Assembly (NCBI GenBank): GCA_903864455.1
Contig: CAIPFW010000177.1
Location: forward strand, 1 to 8,430
Direction of reading: 5' to 3'
From: an uncultured Anaplasmataceae bacterium
GTDB taxonomy: Bacteria > Pseudomonadota > Alphaproteobacteria > Rickettsiales > CAIPFW01
Length of the DNA: 8,430 nucleotides
Of the stretch, positions 1-5,889 are shown in pieces; the stretch's first letter is position 1, and the number at the start of each line of letters is the position of its first letter. A program made the position numbers and the translations under genes. A model generated the notes under the pieces. That model was not told the origin of the DNA. It was given only the letters and a program-made list of their open reading frames with translations, and made no database searches.

Positions 1-29
1 AAATAAAAATTGAAAAAATTTTAATAAAT

Positions 30-926
30 TTATTCATTTTGATATATCGATTTCCTACTGAAAATCGTTGAAAAATTTGGCAAAACATCAATCATCTGAG
101 ACGCAATCATTATTGAAGAATACGTCCCAATCAAAATTCCAAAAAATACAACATAGCTGAATGAATGGAGGCTTGAACCACCAAACATTATCAAGGCGCC
201 AGCAGAAAACAAAGTCGTCAATGATGTGAATATTGTCCTTCTCAAAGTATTATTCAGCGCAGTATTAATATTATCACGTGTTTGCTCACCATTTTTCAAC
301 TTAAAAATCTCACGAATTCTATCGTATATGATAACGGAGTCATTGATCGAGTAACCAATAATCGTTAAAAGTGCAGTAATTGCTATCATATTGATTTCGA
401 GATTGAAAAGAGCTATGAACCCAAGAGTTATAATTACATCATGCGTCAGGCCAACAATCCCACCAATTGCAAAACGCAAATCAAATCGCACCAAAAGATA
501 AACCATAATCCCAATTAAAGCTATACCAAGGGCGAGACAGGATTTCGTAAAAAATTCCTTACTGATTTGCGCACCAATAAAATCGATTTTGCCATATTCA
601 ACCGAAGTAAATTCGCTATTTATAATAGATTTACTTTTTTCAATCACCTCCTGTTGCGTTGAATCCAAACTTTGTAGTTTAATAATAAGGCCATGTGAAC
701 CATCTTTTTGCAAAATATGTTTGATGGAGTTATCATCAAAATTTCGAGAAATATTATATATATTATCCTTCAAAATCTCAGATTCTGAATTTATCTCAAT
801 CAAAACACCGCCTGTGAAATCAATGCCGTAATTCAAATCGTTTCTGAATAATAAAAATATCGATAAAGTTATTAACAACAAGCTAAAAAAATTACCTAAC
901 TTCCAGAATTTAATAAAATTTATCAT
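30..926 (-). CDS. secF: Protein translocase subunit SecF
   Basis: SecF works with SecD and YajC beside the SecYEG channel in the inner membrane and helps pull exported proteins through using the proton gradient. The 298-residue protein matches the family's usual length of about 300. It has an N-terminal membrane helix (about 11-27), then the hallmark GIDFTGG motif (34-40), a periplasmic domain to about 127, and five further helices (about 128-146, 153-175, 178-195, 233-249, 255-277). The helix-4 motif GYSINDSVIIYDRIRE (191-206) is diagnostic for SecF and separates it from SecD. Start is ATG; an AGGA lies too far upstream (about 17 bases) to be a good ribosome site. It is the last gene of the minus-strand set and has its own promoter in the 106-base gap after smpB. 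No secD or yajC is next to it. Family assignment is secure. Confidence 0.96.
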   Translation of the reverse strand: MINFIKFWKLGNFFSLLLITLSIFLLFRNDLNYGIDFTGGVLIEINSESEILKDNIYNISRNFDDNSIKHILQKDGSHGLIIKLQSLDSTQQEVIEKSKSIINSEFTSVEYGKIDFIGAQISKEFFTKSCLALGIALIGIMVYLLVRFDLRFAIGGIVGLTHDVIITLGFIALFNLEINMIAITALLTIIGYSINDSVIIYDRIREIFKLKNGEQTRDNINTALNNTLRRTIFTSLTTLFSAGALIMFGGSSLHSFSYVVFFGILIGTYSSIMIASQMIDVLPNFSTIFSRKSIYQNE

Positions 927-956
927 AATTTAATTTTTTTTATTCCTAGTACAACA

Positions 957-984
957 ATTATAAATAAAAATTTAAAACATTCAA
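957..984 (-). promoter_or_regulatory. Putative sigma70 promoter of secF
   Basis: On the minus strand, TTGAAT (979-984) and TATAAT (957-962) are separated by 16 bases, in the gap between smpB and secF. The -10 is a perfect consensus and the -35 matches four of six bases. Transcription would start near 950, giving a leader of about 24 bases. In such AT-rich DNA chance matches are common, so position and spacing are the main support. Confidence 0.5.
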
Positions 985-1032
985 CTAAAAAATTAAGATT
1001 TGAAGTGGTTTTTTAATCATAAAATACAATTA

Positions 1033-1521
1033 TCAGTATTTGCTAATTTTAATATCACGTGCAACCTCACGCTTCATATCCCTATCCTTCAACTCTCTCT
1101 TCTTATCAAAGAGTTTTTTTCCTTTGGCTAGCCCCAATTTTACCTTGACGAAACCACGCTTTGTAAAATAAATCGCAAGCGGAATAATTGTCAAACCCTT
1201 CGTCAATTTTCCAATAAATTTTTTCAATTCTCGCTTATGCAAAAGCAATTTTCGCACATCGCGTGGGTCAAATTTTTTCTGCGTTGCGAATTGAATATTT
1301 GGAATATCAAGATTTTTGATAAAAAGCTCGCCATCCTTAAAAAACGCATATGCGTCCATTATATTTGCGTTATACATTCGAAGCGATTTCACCTCAGCCC
1401 CCTTCAACACAATTCCAGCCTCTGCATCTTCAAGAATATCGTAGTGAAATTTAGCGGCTTTATTGATTGCAATTGATTGGCCGTTCGACCTCATCTTCAT
1501 TTTTTGCTGTATTTTCGCCAT
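1033..1521 (-). CDS. smpB: SsrA-binding protein SmpB (trans-translation)
   Basis: SmpB binds tmRNA and brings it to ribosomes stalled on mRNAs without a stop codon, so that the chain is tagged and released. The 162-residue protein is of normal length. Visible family features are the N-x-KA-x(3)-Y opening (20-27), AGIVLKGAEVKSLR (35-48; most relatives have GTEV where this has GAEV), DPRDVRKLLLHKRE (85-98), the TIIPLAIYF strand (111-119), KVKLGLAKGKKLFDKKRE (126-143) and the basic tail with RDMKRE (147-152), which normally enters the mRNA channel. The stretch before DPR (about 74-83) is less typical, lacking the usual proline-tyrosine pair. The first ATG is taken as the start; ATGs at codons 8 and 10 are possible but would trim a normal-length N-terminus. 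It lies only 9 bases after atpH and probably shares its transcript. No tmRNA gene is in the window. Confidence 0.95.
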   Translation of the reverse strand: MAKIQQKMKMRSNGQSIAINKAAKFHYDILEDAEAGIVLKGAEVKSLRMYNANIMDAYAFFKDGELFIKNLDIPNIQFATQKKFDPRDVRKLLLHKRELKKFIGKLTKGLTIIPLAIYFTKRGFVKVKLGLAKGKKLFDKKRELKDRDMKREVARDIKISKY

Positions 1522-1530
1522 TTAATTTAT

Positions 1531-2067
1531 TTATGCAAAAACTTTTCTTTCGATAATATTTAGCTGATTTCGAATCGATAAATCTAATGAATAACTTTCA
1601 ATCTCTATTACGAAGCCTCCAATAATCGATTTATCAATAATATTTTCGATTTTTGCATCGCATAAAAAACGTTTTTTTATTAAAAGATTAATTTTTTTAA
1701 TTTGCTCATCTGTTATTTTCACAACAGAAAAAACTTTAACATTCTTGATATGATTTTTATCGTTATGAATTGCAATCACTTTATGCAAAATAGCAAAAAT
1801 ATTTTGCAATTTAGATTTCTTCGCTAAAATCTCGCAAAGCTTCAATAATTCCTCACTTTTTGTAAAATTTTTCAACAAATCTATTTTGTCATTTGGGGAT
1901 ATAGGCAAAGCGAAAAGAAACTTTCGAATATCATCGAAATATTCAGAGCTCTCAATTTTACTTAAAAAATCCTCAATTTCATCACAAATTTTGGTTAATT
2001 TAGCGCCCTTGCTTTCCAAATAGGAGATAAATTCGCTGGCGTACAAATTAATTTCACTTATATTCAT
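1531..2067 (-). CDS. atpH: ATP synthase F1 delta subunit (OSCP family)
   Basis: The delta subunit joins the top of the F1 catalytic head to the peripheral b stalk of ATP synthase. I place the start at ATG 2067 (178 residues, typical for the family); an in-frame TTG at 2076 would add only three residues and has no better ribosome site. The N-terminal part is an all-helical domain, as expected (about 1-105). The C-terminal hallmark is clear at 148-170: I-IGGFVIEIE followed by LDLSIRNQLN, the counterpart of the family's IGG...D-x-S-x-R-x-x-L signature. The rest is divergent and lysine/isoleucine-rich, as is usual for this poorly conserved subunit in AT-rich genomes. In most bacteria atpA follows directly; here smpB follows instead, so the gene is split from the F1 operon. 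Good confidence from the signature and length. Confidence 0.88.
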   Translation of the reverse strand: MNISEINLYASEFISYLESKGAKLTKICDEIEDFLSKIESSEYFDDIRKFLFALPISPNDKIDLLKNFTKSEELLKLCEILAKKSKLQNIFAILHKVIAIHNDKNHIKNVKVFSVVKITDEQIKKINLLIKKRFLCDAKIENIIDKSIIGGFVIEIESYSLDLSIRNQLNIIERKVFA

Positions 2068-2093
2068 TTTTTTCAATCTTTTTTATTAATATA

Positions 2094-2121
2094 ATTATAT
2101 AACATCGAAACAAATTAACAA
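2094..2121 (-). promoter_or_regulatory. Putative sigma70 promoter of atpH-smpB
   Basis: On the minus strand, TTGTTA (2116-2121) and a perfect TATAAT (2094-2099) are 16 bases apart, just after the sco stop codon. The predicted start site is near 2087, about 20 bases before the atpH ATG. This would make atpH-smpB a two-gene unit separate from sco. Confidence 0.5.
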
Positions 2122-2125
2122 TAGC

Positions 2126-2698
2126 TTATCTGTGCTCAGCGAATAAAATTTTCAAAGATTCTGGGTTAAGAGCCGAATGACCGACATATTTTCCAGAATT
2201 CTTATCGATTAAATAAAAAAACGCACTATGATCTATTTTATAACCTATTTCTTCGTTCTCATCTTTGGTTTTATTGTAATACAATTTATATTGTTGCGAC
2301 AGGTGTTTTATTTTTTCGTTTTCACTCTCGCCGTCCTTTAAATCTTTTTGGGTGCTTGTGAGCATAACAATATTTTTGTTAAAATGCGATTGAAATTTTT
2401 TCAATTCACTCGGAGTGTCAACGGTCGGGTCTAAGCTTATAAAAATTGGCTGAGTAGAATCTAAAATTCGAGGATTATTTTTAATTACGTTCGTCAAATC
2501 GTTCAAAGCTGTGGGGCAAACAGCTGGACAATGAGCGTAACCAAATAGAATCAAAAGATATTTTTTACTCACTTTTGAACTATCAAAAATTTGATTATCT
2601 TGATCTGTCAGAATAAAATGCGAGCCAATTTCATTATTTTGAGCGAAAGATACTTTAAATAAAAATATCAGCACAAAAAAAACTATAATCTTTTTCAT
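2126..2698 (-). CDS. Sco1/SenC family copper chaperone, exported
   Basis: Sco proteins deliver copper to the CuA site of cytochrome c oxidase, or keep its cysteines reduced, on the outer face of the inner membrane. The 190-residue protein starts with a lysine pair and a hydrophobic segment (about 4-17) ending SFA-Q, a likely signal peptidase I site after residue 19. The thioredoxin-like domain carries the metal-binding C57-x3-C61-P motif within GYAHCPAVCP, the conserved SLDPTVDTP segment (88-96), and the third ligand His157 in the IDHSAFFYLID motif. All three ligands are present, so it should bind copper. Many Sco proteins keep an uncleaved N-terminal anchor; whether this one is cleaved or anchored cannot be settled by eye. 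The oxidase genes are not nearby. It has its own likely promoter downstream of nrdA. Confidence 0.92.
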   Translation of the reverse strand: MKKIIVFFVLIFLFKVSFAQNNEIGSHFILTDQDNQIFDSSKVSKKYLLILFGYAHCPAVCPTALNDLTNVIKNNPRILDSTQPIFISLDPTVDTPSELKKFQSHFNKNIVMLTSTQKDLKDGESENEKIKHLSQQYKLYYNKTKDENEEIGYKIDHSAFFYLIDKNSGKYVGHSALNPESLKILFAEHR

Positions 2699-2717
2699 CT
2701 TTTCTTACTCAAAATTA

Positions 2718-2748
2718 TTAATATATTTTTTATGTTAATATATTTTTT
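2718..2748. repeat. 14-bp exact direct repeat in the sco leader
   Basis: TTAATATATTTTTT occurs at 2718-2731 and again at 2735-2748, a period of 17 bases. The right copy lies inside the spacer of the proposed sco promoter and the left copy in the start-site and leader region. Low complexity weakens its meaning, but two exact 14-base copies in a 116-base gap stand out. Confidence 0.6.
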
Positions 2749-2759
2749 CCATTTGTCAA
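2732..2759 (-). promoter_or_regulatory. Putative sigma70 promoter of sco
   Basis: On the minus strand, a perfect TTGACA (2754-2759) is followed after 16 bases by TAACAT (2732-2737; four of six consensus bases). It lies in the gap between nrdA and sco, and the start would fall near 2725, about 27 bases before the sco ATG. Confidence 0.5.
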
Positions 2760-2814
2760 ATCGAAGAAAATATATACCGATTATTCATTAAAAAGTAAAA
2801 ATTTTACAAAATAA

Positions 2815-4677
2815 TCACTGGCAAGATGTGCAAATATCATCCGTGCAAATCATTTCATTATTTTGCATACTTTCACTATCGCTTTTTTCTTTTTTATTTT
2901 TCAAATCATCGTCAAAATCCATTCTTATTTTCTCATTATGAGATACCGTCTCAGCTCTTTGAATTGAAAGCGAGCGACAATAATAAAGTGATTTCACACC
3001 CAACTTCCAAGCAAGAAAATGCAAATCGTGAAGTTCTTTTTTATAAATATTCGCATATAAAAAGAGATTTAATGACTGTGCTTGACAAATATATGGCGTT
3101 CTGTCAGCTGCCAATTCAATTATCGCCTTTTGATTGATTTCATATGCATTGCGAAAAACATCTTTTTCGTGCTGAGTCAAAAAAGACAAATGTTGCACAG
3201 ACCCATTGTTCACTACAATATTCGACCATACAGTCTCAGTGTCCATATTGTGCCTTGCCAAAGTTTCCTTCAAAAATTTGTTTTTTATCGCCATAGAGCC
3301 AGCCAAAGTTTTTTGTGTAAAAGCATTTGCAATATATGGTTCAATTCCAGGCGAGCAATTACCAGCAATAATAGAGATTGAAGCGGTCGGTGCAATAGCC
3401 AACTTATGAGTAAAACGCTCTTCAATATTCGCTTCAATTGCGTCAGGGCAAGCGCCTTTGATCTTCGCCAATCTTCGAGATGCGTCATCGGCTTTTTCTT
3501 TTAAATCTTTAAAAATCTTAATATTTAATTCCCGAGCTTCAGGCGAATCAAATGGTATCATTTTTTTCTGCAAATAACTTGCAAACCCCATCACACCAAC
3601 GCCAACGCTTCTTTCACGCATCGCTGAATATTTAGCCTTAGACATTGTATCGGGTGCACGATCGATAAAATCTTGCAAAACATTGTCTATGAATCTAAAT
3701 ACATTAAAAACAAAATGCTCATCATCTTTCCATTCATCATAATATTCAAGATTGAGTGATGATAAGCAGCAAACTGCAGTTCTCAATTTATCAAGATGAT
3801 CTTTGCCTGTTGCAAGGGTAATTTCTGAGCACAAATTACTCGTCTTCACCTCAATACCTAATTTCTTATAAATATCGGGGCGTAAACGATTTACATTATC
3901 TATATATATAATATATGGTTCACCTGTCTCAAGTCGAGTCGTCAAAATCTCAATCCACAAATCACGAGCTTTAATTTTTTCAATCGCAGAGCGGTCTTTA
4001 GGAGACCTCAATGCATATTCAGATCCACTTTCAACAGCTCTCATAAACTCATCATCAATCACAACGCCGTGGTGAATATTTAAAGCTTTGCGATTCATAT
4101 CGCCTCCTGTCGGTCTCCGAATCTGTAAAAATTCACGAATTTCTGGATGCCAAATTGGAAGATAAGTTGCGATAGATCCACGTCTCAATGAGCCACCTTG
4201 AGAAACCGCTATCGACATTCTGTCCTCAACGGAAATGAATGGAATAATGCCTGATGTTTGACCACCTGTTTTAATTTCTTCACCGATAGAGCGAACGTTA
4301 CCCCAATATGACCCAACTCCACCACCGCTCGCAGCAAGCCATGCAGATTCTGTCCACAGATTAATAATTCCTTCAAGGCTATCGTCCGTTTCATTTAAAA
4401 AACATGAAATTGGAAGGCCGCGAGTGGTACCACCATTGCTCAAAACAGGCGTCGCTGCCATAAATTTATGCAAAGAGAGTGCATCATATATATATTGAGC
4501 ATGACTTTCATCATCGCTATAAACTCTCGCCAATTGAGCGACTCTATCTTGAAAATCCTCATTTGGTTGAAGATAACGAGACTCCATGGTCGAATGTCCA
4601 GCCAAAGTTATCAATTTATTTCTCTCTCTTTCGATGTTAATTTGGAAATGATTGTTATAATCTCTTAAAATGTTCAT
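2815..4677 (-). CDS. nrdA: Class I ribonucleotide reductase, alpha subunit, without ATP-cone
   Basis: The catalytic subunit reduces ribonucleoside diphosphates to deoxyribonucleotides, using a radical supplied by NrdB. At 620 residues it is shorter than the enzymes of about 760 residues like that of E. coli, because the N-terminal ATP-cone is absent: only about 60 residues precede the core. Catalytic parts are visible: Cys92 (PISCFL) and Cys303 (TAVCCLSSLN; Cys304 is adjacent) as the redox pair, the N281-L-C283-S-E285 triad carrying the thiyl-radical cysteine, the LAIAPTASIS segment (426-435), and the Tyr565-Tyr566 radical-transfer pair in KSLYYCRS. The tail ends in CTDDICTSCQ with cysteines 611, 616 and 619, which should re-reduce the active site. 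The linker before the tail (about 588-605) is charged and low-complexity. Start is ATG with no clear Shine-Dalgarno but a near-perfect promoter upstream. nrdB is not adjacent. Confidence 0.96.
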   Translation of the reverse strand: MNILRDYNNHFQINIERERNKLITLAGHSTMESRYLQPNEDFQDRVAQLARVYSDDESHAQYIYDALSLHKFMAATPVLSNGGTTRGLPISCFLNETDDSLEGIINLWTESAWLAASGGGVGSYWGNVRSIGEEIKTGGQTSGIIPFISVEDRMSIAVSQGGSLRRGSIATYLPIWHPEIREFLQIRRPTGGDMNRKALNIHHGVVIDDEFMRAVESGSEYALRSPKDRSAIEKIKARDLWIEILTTRLETGEPYIIYIDNVNRLRPDIYKKLGIEVKTSNLCSEITLATGKDHLDKLRTAVCCLSSLNLEYYDEWKDDEHFVFNVFRFIDNVLQDFIDRAPDTMSKAKYSAMRERSVGVGVMGFASYLQKKMIPFDSPEARELNIKIFKDLKEKADDASRRLAKIKGACPDAIEANIEERFTHKLAIAPTASISIIAGNCSPGIEPYIANAFTQKTLAGSMAIKNKFLKETLARHNMDTETVWSNIVVNNGSVQHLSFLTQHEKDVFRNAYEINQKAIIELAADRTPYICQAQSLNLFLYANIYKKELHDLHFLAWKLGVKSLYYCRSLSIQRAETVSHNEKIRMDFDDDLKNKKEKSDSESMQNNEMICTDDICTSCQ

Positions 4678-4683
4678 TTTTTT

Positions 4684-4704
4684 ATATCTTTATTAAAAAG
4701 ATAT
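4684..4704. promoter_or_regulatory. Perfect inverted repeat at the predicted nrdA start site
   Basis: ATATCTTT (4684-4691) and AAAGATAT (4697-4704) form an exact 8-base inverted repeat around a 5-base spacer. It touches the -10 box and covers the predicted nrdA transcription start (about 4696). The placement suits an operator or a leader hairpin. It does not look like the paired NrdR boxes that control many reductase genes. Confidence 0.45.
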
Positions 4705-4731
4705 TATATGGTAATCAAGTATCTTCGTCAA
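4703..4731 (-). promoter_or_regulatory. Putative sigma70 promoter of nrdA
   Basis: On the minus strand, TTGACG (4726-4731) and TATAAT (4703-4708) are separated by exactly 17 bases, matching eleven of twelve consensus positions. The start would be near 4696, leaving a leader of about 19 bases before the nrdA ATG. The -35 box lies within an imperfect palindrome, 4726-4739 (core CAAATTTG), which could be an operator. Confidence 0.7.
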
Positions 4732-4741
4732 ATTTGTCGCA

Positions 4742-4784
4742 TGACTCAGAGCTCTAGAAAATCCTAGGAGAATCTACTCTGTCA
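4742..4784. other. Imperfect compound hairpin in the nrdA/rplM divergent region
   Basis: TGAC (4742-4745) and AGAG (4748-4751) can pair with CTCTGTCA (4777-4784) if two bases bulge. Inside, CTCTAG (4752-4757) pairs with CTAGGAG (4764-4770) with one bulged G around a 6-base loop. The segment is visibly richer in G and C than its surroundings. No T-run follows on either strand, so it is not a normal terminator; its role is unknown. Confidence 0.4.
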
Positions 4785-4795
4785 ATGGCTTTTCG

Positions 4796-4851
4796 AGAAA
4801 AAAATTTATAAAAATTTTTAATCAAAAAAAACTTTATAAAAACTTTTAATC
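4796..4851. repeat. Two 28-bp A-tract tandem repeats upstream of rplM
   Basis: Two 28-base units (4796-4823 and 4824-4851) differ at only three positions and each ends TTTAATC or TTTTAATC; a third unit begins with seven As at 4852 and then breaks off. Runs of seven or eight As recur once per unit just upstream of the rplM -35 box, the place of an UP element or a bent-DNA activator. Confidence 0.7.
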
Positions 4852-4871
4852 AAAAAAATTAAATTATTCAT

Positions 4872-4899
4872 TTGACATTTCTACAGAAAGCAATAAAAT
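4872..4899 (+). promoter_or_regulatory. Strong sigma70 promoter of the rplM-rpsI cluster
   Basis: A perfect TTGACA (4872-4877) is followed after 16 bases by TAAAAT (4894-4899), matching eleven of twelve consensus positions. The A/T-only stretch just upstream could serve as an UP element. The start would be near 4906, so the rplM leader would be under 25 bases, too short for the usual ribosomal-protein autoregulatory structure. Confidence 0.7.
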
Positions 4900-4923
4900 A
4901 AGAAAAAATTGTTTTTATTTCGA

Positions 4924-5403
4924 ATGAACATGCAAGTTAAATCTTATACTGCGAGCAGTAAAGATATAAAAAAAGAGTGGTTTGTGATTGACGCTACGGA
5001 CATTGTAATTGGTCGTTTAGCCGTTTATGTTGCGAATATTTTACGTGGGAAGCATAAAGTTACTTACACACCTCATATCGATTGTGGAGATAATGTAATT
5101 ATACTTAATGCGGATTTAGCAAAATTTACTGGCAAAAAATTTAACGATAAAGTATATTACAGGCATACAGGTTTCGTTGGTGGATTAAAAGAAGAAAGTC
5201 CAAAATCGTTGAATTTACGTGGTTTTTACAAAAGAACTTTGGACATGGCGATTCGCAGAATGATGGGAACAAACGGTCCACTTTCAAGAAAAAGAATGAA
5301 AAATTTATATATTTATTCTGGTGCAGAGCACAGACACTCAGCACAAACGCCAAAAGTGATTGATTTCGCTTCTTTGAATAGAAAAAATTCTATCAGTAAT
5401 TAA
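4924..5403 (+). CDS. rplM: 50S ribosomal protein L13
   Basis: L13 is an early-assembling protein of the large ribosomal subunit. Numbered from ATG 4924 (159 residues), the conserved blocks are GRLAVYVANILRGKHK (30-45), TPHIDCGDNV (49-58), YYRHTGF (78-84) and GPLSRKRMKNLYIYSGAEH (118-136). The family usually begins at a K-x-Y motif right after the initiator, so ATG 4930 (MQVKSYTA) is an equally good start; a TTG at 4909 would add five residues but lies almost on the predicted transcription start. None of these has a Shine-Dalgarno sequence, and the leader is very short. The last dozen residues after QTPKVIDF are a loose, asparagine- and serine-containing tail. It is first in a cluster with rpsI, the almost universal L13-S9 pair. 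Identity is certain, the exact start is not. Confidence 0.97.
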   Translation: MNMQVKSYTASSKDIKKEWFVIDATDIVIGRLAVYVANILRGKHKVTYTPHIDCGDNVIILNADLAKFTGKKFNDKVYYRHTGFVGGLKEESPKSLNLRGFYKRTLDMAIRRMMGTNGPLSRKRMKNLYIYSGAEHRHSAQTPKVIDFASLNRKNSISN

Positions 5404-5413
5404 TTAATATATT

Positions 5414-5417
5414 GAGG
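5414..5417 (+). promoter_or_regulatory. Shine-Dalgarno site of rpsI
   Basis: GAGG lies 6 bases before the rpsI ATG, a standard ribosome binding site in the 20-base gap after rplM. It fixes the rpsI start and is the only clear Shine-Dalgarno sequence among the genes of the window. Confidence 0.75.
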
Positions 5418-5423
5418 TAAAAA

Positions 5424-5876
5424 ATGGAATCTAAAAATTTAGCTATAGTGGAAAACACCATAAACAAAGAGCCAAAATTAGACAAATTTGGTCGTGCATA
5501 CGGAACAGGGAGAAGAAAAGTTTCCGCTGCAAGAGTTTGGATAAAACCAGGAACTGGAAAAATTTCAGTCAATGGGCGAGATATAAAAGAGTATTTCAAG
5601 CGTGATACATTAATTATTCACGCATTAAAAGCTTTGGATGTTACGGAAAATAGAGCGAGATTTGATATATATTGCACGATTGCAGGTGGCGGAATTGCTG
5701 GGCAAGCGGGAGCTTTGAGACATGGGTTAGGGCGTGCGTTAGATAATTTCGACCCAATGCTTTACCATGCGATTTTGAGACAAGCTGGAGTCTTGACTCG
5801 TGATGATAGAATGGTTGAATCTAAAAAATATGGTCGTCATAAAGCGAGAAGATCTACTCAATTCGTTAAACGTTAA
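5424..5876 (+). CDS. rpsI: 30S ribosomal protein S9
   Basis: S9 sits in the head of the small subunit, and its C-terminal tail touches the P-site tRNA. The protein has 150 residues. After a divergent N-terminal extension of about 20 residues come YGTGRRKVSAARVWIKPG (26-43), the S9 signature GGGIAGQAGALRHGLGRAL (88-106), LTRDDRMVESKKYGRHKARR (124-143) and the terminal FVKR, where the family normally ends in S-K-R; the final basic pair is kept. The start is set by a good Shine-Dalgarno 6 bases upstream. It lies 20 bases after rplM and 13 bases before the small lipoprotein gene, with no terminator between, so read-through into the next genes is likely. Secure assignment. Confidence 0.98.
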   Translation: MESKNLAIVENTINKEPKLDKFGRAYGTGRRKVSAARVWIKPGTGKISVNGRDIKEYFKRDTLIIHALKALDVTENRARFDIYCTIAGGGIAGQAGALRHGLGRALDNFDPMLYHAILRQAGVLTRDDRMVESKKYGRHKARRSTQFVKR

Positions 5877-5889
5877 TTTGGTATTTTTT

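Noticed and set aside
1001..1020. T-run after smpB as an intrinsic terminator
   Set aside because: The T-run is not preceded by a stable GC-containing stem on either strand.
2826..3409. Three overlapping plus-strand open frames within nrdA
   Set aside because: All lie antisense to conserved catalytic regions of nrdA, overlap one another, and are rich in Cys, Phe and Ile without motifs.
4909..4923. TTG at 4909 as the rplM start
   Set aside because: It lies about three bases from the predicted transcription start, and L13 proteins normally begin close to the K-x-Y motif at the later ATGs.
5800..5889. A longer form of the small lipoprotein starting inside rpsI
   Set aside because: The extra 30 residues read rpsI in another frame and would bury the signal peptide; the ATG at 5890 gives a proper lipoprotein start.
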